This document shows, in pieces, positions 6,485 to 12,297 of a stretch of 12,453 nt of DNA (position 1 is the first letter of the stretch; each line of letters opens with the position of its first letter). The stretch lies in contig JAJZLX010000352.1 of the NCBI GenBank assembly GCA_021850555.1, positions 1-12,453 on the forward strand, given 5' to 3'. Source of the stretch: Pseudomonadota bacterium. GTDB lineage: Bacteria; Pseudomonadota; Gammaproteobacteria; Steroidobacterales; Steroidobacteraceae. A program made the position numbers and the translations under genes. Under the pieces are notes generated by a model. That model was not told the origin of the DNA, did not search any database, and worked only from the letters and a program-made list of their open reading frames with translations.

Positions 6485-8464
6485 ATGCAAAGAGATATCA
6501 GATCGACCGCGTTTTACGATGAGGCCGAGGAGACCTATCGACGATTCCGCCAGCCTGGTACGGGCCAGATCAATGACGTGGCTGAGGTGCATGCTGCGCC
6601 GGACGGTAAGCATGCCGTATTCGCCGGCACGATCACGGACGAGCTCGCAGGCACTTCGCCGACCCGCATATGCCGAACGGATCTCTCGACCGGCGAAACA
6701 CAGGTGCTAACGTTCGGACCGAACGTGGACCGCCTGCCGAAATACTCGCCCGATGGGCGGCACATCGCATTTCTCTCGGATCGCGCGAAGAGGGGCGATT
6801 ACCAGCTGTATGTTCTCAATGCTGCAACCGGGGCGGCGCACCCAACGCCAGCAGTCGCGGGCTGGATTGAATACCTGCAGTGGTCCCCCACGGGGAATCG
6901 TATTTTGCTGGGCGTCGCGGGGCACGGTGCCGATGTCGCCGGCGGCCAGGGGGCCGTGACGAGCCGACAGCTCGCGACTGATCTGCCGTCCTGGATTCCG
7001 CAGGTCGAGACGGGCGATGATGCCTTCCGCTGGCGCAGCCTCTGGATCTACGACATCGAGGCTGACACCGCGCGGCGGATCGAGGCGCCGGAAACTAACA
7101 TTTGGGAGGCGTCGTGGTGCGGTAATGACAGCGTCGCCGCGATCGTCTCGCCCGGTGCGGGCGAGGGACTGTGGTACAGTGCAACCTTGCGGCTCATCGA
7201 GGTGAGCAGCGGCAAGTCTCGCCTCATCCATCAACCCCGTGATCAGCTCGGCTGGCCCGCGGGATCTCCTTCCGGCTCGCACCTTGCGGTCGTCGAGGCG
7301 ATCTGCAGCGACCGAGGGATCGTCGCGGGCGAGCTCCTGGTCATCGAGACGGCATCCGGCAAGGTCTCTCGCGTGGACACCCGCGGGATCGATGTGACCT
7401 ACACCGAATGGCGCTCCGATGGGGTACTGTTGATCGCAGGTCACCGGGGCTTCGAGACGGCGGTGGGCGTCTATGAGCTGCAGAAGCAATCGTTCACCGA
7501 AGTCTGGGCGAGCCAGGAGGTTTCATGCGGCGGGCGTTATGCGGCAGTCGCAGGTCTGAATGACCGAGGTGATTGTGTTCTGGAAGGGGAGAGCTTCACC
7601 CGGGCGCCGGAGCTCGCGGTGATCCGCCAGGGCGAGTACCGCCCGGTCAGGTCCTTCGATCTGGGCTACTCGGCGCTCGCCTCCGCGATCGACCGAGTCG
7701 AGCCGATTCGCTGGCCTGCTCCGGATGGACTCGAGATCCAGGGCTGGCTGCTGCTGCCGAAGGGCAAGGGCCCGCATCCGCTCGTGCTCCATGTCCATGG
7801 CGGTCCGATCTGGCACTTCCGGCCGTTCTGTCTCGGGCGCAGCGGCGCGGCATTCCTGATGCTCCTGAAGCGCGGCTATGCGATCCTGATGCCCAATCCC
7901 CGGGGCAGCGCCGGACGTGGACAGGAATTCGCGCGGCGGGTTTTTGGGGACATGGGCGGATTGGAGACTCAGGATCACCTTTCGGGGCTGGATCACCTCG
8001 TCGCGGGCGGCATTGCCGATCCCGCGCGACTCGGGGTTACCGGCGGCAGTCACGGCGGATTCATGACATCGTGGATCATCGGACAGGACACCCGCTTTGC
8101 AGCGGCGGTCCCGGTGGCGCCCGTCACCCACTGGGTATCCGAGCATCTGATCTCGAACATTCCCCATTTCTGCGAGATCTCGCTCGGCGATCGATTCACG
8201 AATCCGGGCGGCAAGTACTTCGATCGCTCGCCGATCATGCACGCCCGCAAGGTGAAGACGCCTACACTGAATATCTGCGGCGCACTCGACCGCTGCACTC
8301 CGCCATCGGAGGCGGTGCAGTTTCACAATGCGCTCCTGGAAAACGGCGTGAAGTCCGTGCTGGTCACATACCCTGAGGAGGGGCATGGGGTCCGCAACTT
8401 TCCGGCGGCGATCGATTATGCGGCGCGCGTGGCGGATTGGTTTACGTCGCAGATGCCGGCGTGA
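6485..8464 (+). CDS. S9 family (prolyl oligopeptidase-type) serine peptidase B
   Basis: Protein of 659 aa; GGAGGAG at 6475-6481 precedes ATG 6485. Same architecture as S9A: a beta-propeller (about 25-390, with PKYSPDGRHIAFLSD and LQWSPTGNRILLG) and an alpha/beta-hydrolase (about 405-659). Active-site features are HGGP (438-441), NPRGSAGRG, nucleophile elbow GGSHGG with Ser522, Asp602 in GALDRCTPP and His634 in EGHG. The elbow has His where S9A and most relatives have Tyr (GxSYGG). Catalysis should be retained, but the environment next to the nucleophile differs. No signal peptide is seen. It is the last gene of the operon; no convincing hairpin-plus-T-run terminator follows it. It is a tandem paralogue of S9A, separated from it only by the membrane-protein gene, so the two probably act on different bonds of one substrate or on related substrates (inference). 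Confidence 0.92.
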   Translation: MQRDIRSTAFYDEAEETYRRFRQPGTGQINDVAEVHAAPDGKHAVFAGTITDELAGTSPTRICRTDLSTGETQVLTFGPNVDRLPKYSPDGRHIAFLSDRAKRGDYQLYVLNAATGAAHPTPAVAGWIEYLQWSPTGNRILLGVAGHGADVAGGQGAVTSRQLATDLPSWIPQVETGDDAFRWRSLWIYDIEADTARRIEAPETNIWEASWCGNDSVAAIVSPGAGEGLWYSATLRLIEVSSGKSRLIHQPRDQLGWPAGSPSGSHLAVVEAICSDRGIVAGELLVIETASGKVSRVDTRGIDVTYTEWRSDGVLLIAGHRGFETAVGVYELQKQSFTEVWASQEVSCGGRYAAVAGLNDRGDCVLEGESFTRAPELAVIRQGEYRPVRSFDLGYSALASAIDRVEPIRWPAPDGLEIQGWLLLPKGKGPHPLVLHVHGGPIWHFRPFCLGRSGAAFLMLLKRGYAILMPNPRGSAGRGQEFARRVFGDMGGLETQDHLSGLDHLVAGGIADPARLGVTGGSHGGFMTSWIIGQDTRFAAAVPVAPVTHWVSEHLISNIPHFCEISLGDRFTNPGGKYFDRSPIMHARKVKTPTLNICGALDRCTPPSEAVQFHNALLENGVKSVLVTYPEEGHGVRNFPAAIDYAARVADWFTSQMPA

Positions 8465-8518
8465 GGGTGCGGCGCTCGCAGGCTAACCCAAGAGGTATCG
8501 CGAGTACGAGAGCACCCT

Positions 8519-8554
8519 CACGAAGGCCACGAAGGCCACGAAGGCCATGAAGGG
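8519..8554 (+). repeat. Tandem 9-bp repeat, four units
   Basis: Three exact copies of CACGAAGGC (8519-8545) are followed by a fourth copy with two changes (CATGAAGGG, 8546-8554) and then CCGAAGGG. In one plus frame it would read as repeated His-Glu-Gly. Similar short repeats are, to my memory, scattered through many environmental bacterial genomes, sometimes ahead of GxxExxY-family genes; no such gene follows here. Confidence 0.85.
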
Positions 8555-8849
8555 CCGAAGGGCTTCCCAACGGCGAGCTTGCCGAAGTGCGCCCAGTCGC
8601 ACTGACCTTGGTCCCTCGGCCAGGTGCGCAACCGCAGATGCGCCTCGGCCGAGAGGCAAAAAGGGCTGTCCGCGAAGATGACGCTCTCGGGCAGCCACTT
8701 CGCTTTCCGGGAGAGGCATCGAACCTGACAAGAAAGTTCCCTGAAAACAATAGCTTGGGCGGTTCTTCCTGTCGGGCTACCCTCGTAGTTACCCAGGGCG
8801 TCGGCTGACGGCTTGATACGCCGTGGGAGGTCTCGGGCAGACTCGGCGG

Positions 8850-8885
8850 GCCAACCTGTCGCCAGGTAGTAAAATGCGGGTTGGC
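8850..8885 (+). promoter_or_regulatory. Inverted repeat and possible promoter before mntA
   Basis: GCCAACC (8850-8856) pairs perfectly with GGTTGGC (8879-8885) across a 22-nt loop. The loop contains TAAAAT (8870-8875), a reasonable -10 box about 35 nt before ATG 8910; no good -35 is visible. A smaller inverted repeat, CCTG-TCGC-CAGG (8855-8866), overlaps it. It could be an operator for autoregulation of the toxin-antitoxin genes. This is an inference from position only. Confidence 0.35.
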
Positions 8886-8909
8886 GAGTTCTGGGGCGGC
8901 TCGGGAGCC

Positions 8910-9218
8910 ATGTCCCCTTTGATCGAAGACAACCTCGAGGCGATTGGCCGTCTGTGCCGCCTATACGGCGTGCGGAAGCTCGAGCTTTTCGGTTCGATCC
9001 TGCGCCAGGATTTCGATCCTGAGCACAGTGACGTCGACCTGCTCGTGGAGTTCGAGCCGAGCGTTGCGGACAGCTTCGCCAAATTCCTGGATCTCAAGGA
9101 GGCCCTCGAGCAGCTTTTGGCTCGCCCTGTGGACCTGGTCGAGCTTCGCGCCATCCGGAATCGCCGCCTGCGGCGCCATATCGAGCAGAGCAAGGCGCCC
9201 CTGTATGCCGCAGCGTGA
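8910..9218 (+). CDS. MntA-type nucleotidyltransferase antitoxin
   Basis: Protein of 102 aa, the normal size for a minimal nucleotidyltransferase (MNT). The motif is complete: LELFGSI (Gly28-Ser29), then SDVDLLVEF giving Asp41 and Asp43, and a third Asp at 75 in RPVDLVEL. MntA proteins neutralise the HEPN toxin HepT by adding AMP to it. ATG 8910 is chosen because homologues begin close to the IGRLCRLYGV helix; an upstream in-frame ATG at 8874 would add 12 residues. The ribosome binding site is weak (GGGAG). The gene overlaps the start of the hepT remnant by 14 nt, as expected for the two-gene module. Because the partner is truncated, it may now be an orphan antitoxin. Confidence 0.82.
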   Translation: MSPLIEDNLEAIGRLCRLYGVRKLELFGSILRQDFDPEHSDVDLLVEFEPSVADSFAKFLDLKEALEQLLARPVDLVELRAIRNRRLRRHIEQSKAPLYAAA

Positions 9219-9432
9219 TCCCGGCGTCTACCTCGAGGACATCGAGCATTACGCCGCGGCGGCGGTTCGCTTTGTCGCTGGCTATAGCCTTGAGCAGTAC
9301 CTCGCGCCGCTCGATGTCGACAGGGCGCTGCCGGCCGTCTGGTGCCGCCCATGGAGGCCTATCGATTCTCGCGCAAGCGGCCAATCATGCCGATCACGAT
9401 CATGGCCACGCAATCAGGAGCCGAGTCGCTGA
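9205..9432 (+). pseudogene. Truncated HepT-like (HEPN) toxin gene
   Basis: ATG 9205 opens inside the end of the MntA gene. Residues 2-45 fit the HepT N-terminus (PQRDPGVYLEDIEHYAAAAV, then LEQYLAPLDVDRALPAV). After about residue 45 the frame runs into WCRPWRPIDSRASG and an Arg/Ser-rich tail with no HepT resemblance. The other plus frames do not recover the expected helices or the catalytic R-x4-6-H motif of the HEPN RNase. Normal HepT proteins are about 110-140 aa. The break lies around 9335-9350, just before the 3' end of the convergent ATPase gene (9400). Frame loss by deletion or by arrival of the neighbouring module is therefore likely. It should have no RNase activity. Confidence 0.7.
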
Positions 9433-10617
9433 GACAAGCATCGTGCGATCGTCAACGATCCGTGTGTCCTCGCCGTCCGTCACGAACGCGACTTTACCGG
9501 TGGAGTATTTGCGAAGGAAGCTGTAAGCAGCGGCCCGGGTGGAGCGCGAAACTCCGCCGCGAACGGGGATAAAGCCAAGAATGCTATCGGACGTTCTGAA
9601 AGCAAAGGGCACGGTGACGCCGGCGCGTGTGCGGTACTGGAATATCTCGGCGTTCTCCCCGAGGCGGTAGGAAAGCTGTTCACGGAGATTGCGCATTACG
9701 AGCCCCGCCCAGCGCTGATCGGTGCTCAACCGATCTTGCGCAAGAACAGTCGCTTCTGCGTGGTCTTCGAAGAACAGCGCGCTTCCGCGATAGTCACCCT
9801 CAATCGCGACCGGCCGGATGACGAAAGTGGCCTCGAGGGCGAACAATAGCTTCTTCTGTGTGACGGGAGTGATACCGGTCGCCCGTCGCAGTTGCGCATA
9901 GTTCGCCGTGGTTCCGTCGGCGAGCGCGAGTTCACGCAGCAGCCGCAGCAGTTCGGGCAGCGTTAGCGTGGTGTCGTGAATCTGGCGTAGATCTCGATCC
10001 AGGATCGTTTCCAGCTGATCGAGTATTTTCTGCGTCCTCAACCGCGGATTGCGGATGAAGCAGGCACCGGGCAGTCCTCCGCAGGCATCGTATTGCTCGA
10101 CGAGTCTCATTCGCCGGCGATGTTCCCGGGCAGGCAAGGCCGGCAACTTCAGGTCCGTGAAACGGCGTGCCCGCAGCATGCGCGGAACCAGGTCCGGCAG
10201 CTCTGTCCGATCCAGCTCGGAAAGACTCAATGGCAGCAGATCCGCGGTCATGATGCGGCCGGTGAGCGATTCCCGAATCAGCTTCTTGCTGGTGAATCGA
10301 ACGGAACCCGACAGATATAGCTGACCGGGCCGCTTGTCTTTCCGGACTCGTTCTTTCAGCGCCGGGAAAATCCTCTCGCTGAGTTGGCATTCGTCAATCG
10401 CAGTCCCCGGAGAGTCAAGTGCGGCCACGAACGACTTTGGGTCCGTATTCGCCGATGCCAGGACCTCTTCGTCATCAAACGTAACGTAGTGGCGACTAAT
10501 CGCTTCCAGCAAGGTTGTCTTCCCGACTTGCCGGTGGCCGACCAGACCGACCAGAGGAGATAGACTCGCCAGGTGCTGAAGCACCGACTTGAGATGGCGA
10601 TGACGTTCGTGTGGCAT
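9400..10617 (-). CDS. AAA+ ATPase, DUF4143-like (ATP-binding protein)
   Basis: Protein of 405 aa. Walker A is GHRQVGKT (27-34) and Walker B is AIDECQ (73-78, Asp75-Glu76), followed by a sensor-like strand YLSGSVRF. The middle part contains YDACGGLPGA and a winged-helix-like section with YAQLRRATGIT. This order (P-loop ATPase, helical middle, C-terminal nuclease-like region) is that of the AAA_14/DUF4143 group, common in accessory regions and of uncertain role. Its C-terminal region normally resembles a PD-(D/E)xK nuclease with an IEVK-like strand; here the strand reads GFIPVRGG, so catalytic residues appear lost. ATG 10617 is used; there is almost no leader after the predicted promoter. The gene runs towards mntA-hepT and its 3' end overlaps the hepT remnant's frame by 33 nt. 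Confidence 0.82.
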   Translation of the reverse strand: MPHERHRHLKSVLQHLASLSPLVGLVGHRQVGKTTLLEAISRHYVTFDDEEVLASANTDPKSFVAALDSPGTAIDECQLSERIFPALKERVRKDKRPGQLYLSGSVRFTSKKLIRESLTGRIMTADLLPLSLSELDRTELPDLVPRMLRARRFTDLKLPALPAREHRRRMRLVEQYDACGGLPGACFIRNPRLRTQKILDQLETILDRDLRQIHDTTLTLPELLRLLRELALADGTTANYAQLRRATGITPVTQKKLLFALEATFVIRPVAIEGDYRGSALFFEDHAEATVLAQDRLSTDQRWAGLVMRNLREQLSYRLGENAEIFQYRTRAGVTVPFAFRTSDSILGFIPVRGGVSRSTRAAAYSFLRKYSTGKVAFVTDGEDTRIVDDRTMLVSATRLLIAWP

Positions 10618-10620
10618 GCC

Positions 10621-10638
10621 CTATGCATTTTAGCATAG
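10621..10638 (-). promoter_or_regulatory. Promoter -10 within a perfect inverted repeat, upstream of the ATPase gene
   Basis: CTATGC (10621-10626) and GCATAG (10633-10638) are perfect inverted arms, and the 6-nt loop is ATTTTA. On the minus strand the loop is TAAAAT preceded by TGC, giving an extended -10 (TGnTAAAAT). Transcription would start near 10620, leaving a leader of only a few bases before ATG 10617. No convincing -35 is visible, consistent with an extended -10 promoter. A protein binding the arms would cover the -10, so repression is plausible. Confidence 0.5.
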
Positions 10639-10924
10639 TATGTAAAAATCGATAGCCTGGGGATGGCCGATGGAGGCTCGCGCAGGGTCAGCCGTTGCGA
10701 CGGGGCTCAGGAAAGCGGCCGCTCGAGTGTCGTTGATTCCGGTTGTGACCCGCAGCAAGCGTGCACTCAAAATGGCGATGATGGGCCGAGGATCGCGGTA
10801 GGGATGCCCGTTGCGGGGCAGGGGTAGTTCGGGTTCTTCGGACAGATTTCCGGGCGGGATAGGTCGCCGCACTCGCCCGGGCCGGGTCTTGCGGTCCGGT
10901 AAATTTCATGACTAGAGTCAGATA
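10639..10924 (+). other. Intergenic region between divergent genes
   Basis: About 290 nt between the divergent ATPase and MarR-GNAT genes. The minus-strand 80-codon frame at 10630-10872 has no recognisable domain and no good ribosome binding site. Apart from the elements at both edges (10621-10638 and 10909-10920), I see nothing in it. Confidence 0.5.
10909..10920 (+). promoter_or_regulatory. Inverted repeat directly before the MarR-GNAT gene
   Basis: TGACT and AGTCA are perfect inverted arms around AG, ending 4 nt before ATG 10925. A weak promoter (TTGCGG at 10889, an 18-nt gap, then TAGAGT at 10913) would overlap it and give a nearly leaderless transcript. It is a candidate autoregulatory operator for the MarR domain, on position only. 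Confidence 0.35.
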
Positions 10925-11812
10925 ATGGGCGATGTCGAGAACATCCGCGCGTTCAATCGCACGGTCACGCGCCGCCTCGGGGTGCTCAACGAGAAGTGCC
11001 TCGGGCGCGACCGCCCGCTGGTCGAATCGCGGTTGATGTTCGAGATCGGCGTGAACGGCGCCTCCGTCCGCGAGCTGCGTGCGCGGCTGGGACTCGATTC
11101 CGGTTTCTCGAGCCGCCTGCTGCGCGCGCTGGAGCGCAAGAAGCTGGTCAGCACGAGGCCGGCCGGCTCGGACGGACGGGTCAAGATCGCGCATCTCACG
11201 CGCTCGGGGCTCGCCGAGCTGAAGCGTCTGGAGGCGTTGTCAGACGATCTGGCGCGCTCCATGCTCGCGCCCCTGAGCCCCGGCCAGGCGCAGCGGCTGG
11301 TGGGCGCGATGGCCGAGGTCGAGCGCCTGCTGCGCGCATCGAGCATCGAGTTCGCGCCGGTGGATCCGCGCAGCGGGGATGCCGAGCGATGCCTGCGGCA
11401 ATACTATGCGGAGCTCGCGGCACGATTCCCGCGAGGATTCAAGTTGCGCGCCGAGGATGCGCCGGCGGCCGGGGAGCTTGCTCCGCCCGCCGGCTGCATG
11501 ATCGTCGCGCGGCTGTTCGGCGAGCCGGTGGGGTGCGGCGCGATCCGTACTCTGGCCCCCGGTCTGGGGGAGATCAAGCGCATGTGGGTGTCTCCTCGGG
11601 TGCGCGGTCTCGGTGTCGGGCGTCGCCTGCTCGAGACCTTGGAGCATGTGGTATGCGAGCCCGAGCTGCGCGCCGTGCGCCTCGATACCAACGCATCGCT
11701 CATGGAGGCGCTCGGACTGTATCGGACGTCGGGTTACCGGGAGATCCCCCGGTACAACGACAACCCGCATGCGCAGCACTGGTTCGAGAAGACACTGGTG
11801 GACAAACCATGA
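10925..11812 (+). CDS. MarR-family winged-helix regulator fused to a GNAT acetyltransferase
   Basis: Protein of 295 aa. Residues 1-145 form a MarR-type DNA-binding domain: recognition-helix region SVRELRARLGLDSGFSSRLL (47-66) and wing RPAGSDGRVKIAHLT (78-92), followed by a dimerisation helix. Residues 150-293 form a GNAT domain with acetyl-CoA motif A MWVSPRVRGLGVGRRLLE (220-237, R-x-x-G-x-G) and the later GLYRTSGYREI strand-helix. This fixed fusion is a recognised family (bifunctional HTH regulator/GNAT). The acetyl group acceptor is unknown. No clear Shine-Dalgarno lies before ATG 10925, which fits a leaderless or weakly translated message. The stop overlaps the next short ORF by 4 nt (ATGA). 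Confidence 0.9.
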   Translation: MGDVENIRAFNRTVTRRLGVLNEKCLGRDRPLVESRLMFEIGVNGASVRELRARLGLDSGFSSRLLRALERKKLVSTRPAGSDGRVKIAHLTRSGLAELKRLEALSDDLARSMLAPLSPGQAQRLVGAMAEVERLLRASSIEFAPVDPRSGDAERCLRQYYAELAARFPRGFKLRAEDAPAAGELAPPAGCMIVARLFGEPVGCGAIRTLAPGLGEIKRMWVSPRVRGLGVGRRLLETLEHVVCEPELRAVRLDTNASLMEALGLYRTSGYREIPRYNDNPHAQHWFEKTLVDKP

Positions 11813-11913
11813 GCGATCCCGCAATGCCCGAATCGCAGCCCGTGCCCGCCGAGCTTCCGGCCACATTATTTATCAGCTCCCGCGCCTGGGTGGCTGATTA
11901 TCGCGTTCGGTGA
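11809..11913 (+). CDS. Short hypothetical ORF coupled to the MarR-GNAT gene
   Basis: A 34-codon ORF whose ATG overlaps the previous stop (ATGA). The product begins MSDPAMPESQPVPAELPATL, ends in VADYRVR and resembles no family I know. It could be a genuine small protein or the surviving start of a deleted gene that was coupled to the regulator. There is no domain, helix or signal to judge by. Confidence 0.3.
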   Translation: MSDPAMPESQPVPAELPATLFISSRAWVADYRVR

Positions 11914-12033
11914 GAGAGTCTTCCGGCACCTCGATGTCGAGAGCGAAGAAGGAGGCCCGGTCCGGCCTGAGGCTCGTCTCCATTTCCCCCGCACCGCCCC
12001 GATCAAGCCCTGCTAGGATGTCGCCGCGGTCCG

Positions 12034-12120
12034 ATGAAGAATAAAAGCAATGATCCGGCCGTAGGCACATCTCCGATGGGCCCTGAGGCACCTCGGAAGT
12101 CAATCGCAATTAGGAACTAA
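12034..12120 (+). CDS. Possible 28-codon ORF in the gap before tRNA-Leu
   Basis: ATG 12034 opens a 28-codon frame (start MKNKSNDPAVGTSPMG, end KSIAIRN) that stops at TAA 12120. Upstream, TGCTAGGAT (12011-12019) looks like an extended -10, which would give a leader of under 10 nt. There is no Shine-Dalgarno and no recognised domain. It could be the remnant start of a lost gene, or chance. The rest of 11914-12143 holds nothing else I can support. Confidence 0.22.
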   Translation: MKNKSNDPAVGTSPMGPEAPRKSIAIRN

Positions 12121-12122
12121 TT
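12108..12122. repeat. AT-rich inverted repeat downstream of tRNA-Leu
   Basis: AATTAG and CTAATT are perfect 6-bp arms around GAA. It lies 22 nt past the encoded CCA end of the tRNA on its transcript side, in an AT-rich strip (about 12100-12145) that contrasts with the surroundings. The stem is weak and no T-run follows it, so it is a poor intrinsic terminator. Confidence 0.4.
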
Positions 12123-12143
12123 TATTGAAAATGAAAGAATTAT

Positions 12144-12228
<85 letters not shown>

Positions 12229-12248
12229 AGGGGCGCTCGGCTGTGATG

Positions 12249-12262
12249 CCTCGCTGGCGAGG
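12249..12262. repeat. Perfect hairpin in the tRNA-Leu leader
   Basis: CCTCGC and GCGAGG are perfect 6-bp arms around TG. It lies between the tRNA promoter and the 5' end of the mature tRNA, at or just after the predicted transcription start (about 12262). It could mark a processing site or simply be the GC-rich start region. Confidence 0.45.
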
Positions 12263-12268
12263 CGGCGA

Positions 12269-12297
12269 AATCTACGCATGGCCATGAGAGCTGTCAA
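12269..12297 (-). promoter_or_regulatory. Sigma-70 promoter of tRNA-Leu
   Basis: On the minus strand a perfect -35 TTGACA (12297-12292), an exact 17-nt spacer and -10 TAGATT (12274-12269, 4 of 6 consensus) precede the tRNA. The sequence after the -10 is GC-rich (TCGCCGCC), as in stringently controlled stable-RNA promoters. The predicted start near 12262 leaves a leader of about 34 nt. Confidence 0.8.

Larger units (their letters stand above)
8465..8909 (+). other. Intergenic region without a supported gene
   Basis: About 445 nt between the S9B stop and the MntA start. It holds a 9-bp tandem repeat (8519-8554), a hairpin (8850-8885) and a TAAAAT box (8870-8875). Short ORFs on both strands here are Arg/Gly/Pro-rich, resemble no family I recognise, and lack good ribosome binding sites. 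No intrinsic terminator with a T-run is visible. Confidence 0.6.

Noticed and set aside
224..8464. Microcystin-type (mlr) degradation cluster
   Set aside because: Only the general idea of a transporter plus peptidases is shared; no MlrA-like membrane protease, MlrB-like or MlrC-like protein is present.
8465..8530. Intrinsic terminator after S9B
   Set aside because: No stable GC-rich stem followed by a T-run was found.
8519..8554. CRISPR array or coding repeat
   Set aside because: Units are 9 bp, directly adjacent and without spacers; the His-Glu-Gly frame closes soon after at a stop and has no gene attached.
8442..8750. Minus-strand frame of 102 codons after the operon
   Set aside because: It overlaps the repeat, has repeated GLRGLRGLR from that repeat and no family resemblance or good ribosome binding site.
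10630..10872. 80-codon minus-strand frame between the ATPase and MarR-GNAT genes
   Set aside because: No domain, Pro/Arg-rich composition and poor start context; it overlaps the predicted ATPase promoter.
11873..12109. 78-codon minus-strand frame near the tRNA
   Set aside because: Starts at TTG without a ribosome binding site and resembles nothing I know; a plus-strand ORF competes with it.
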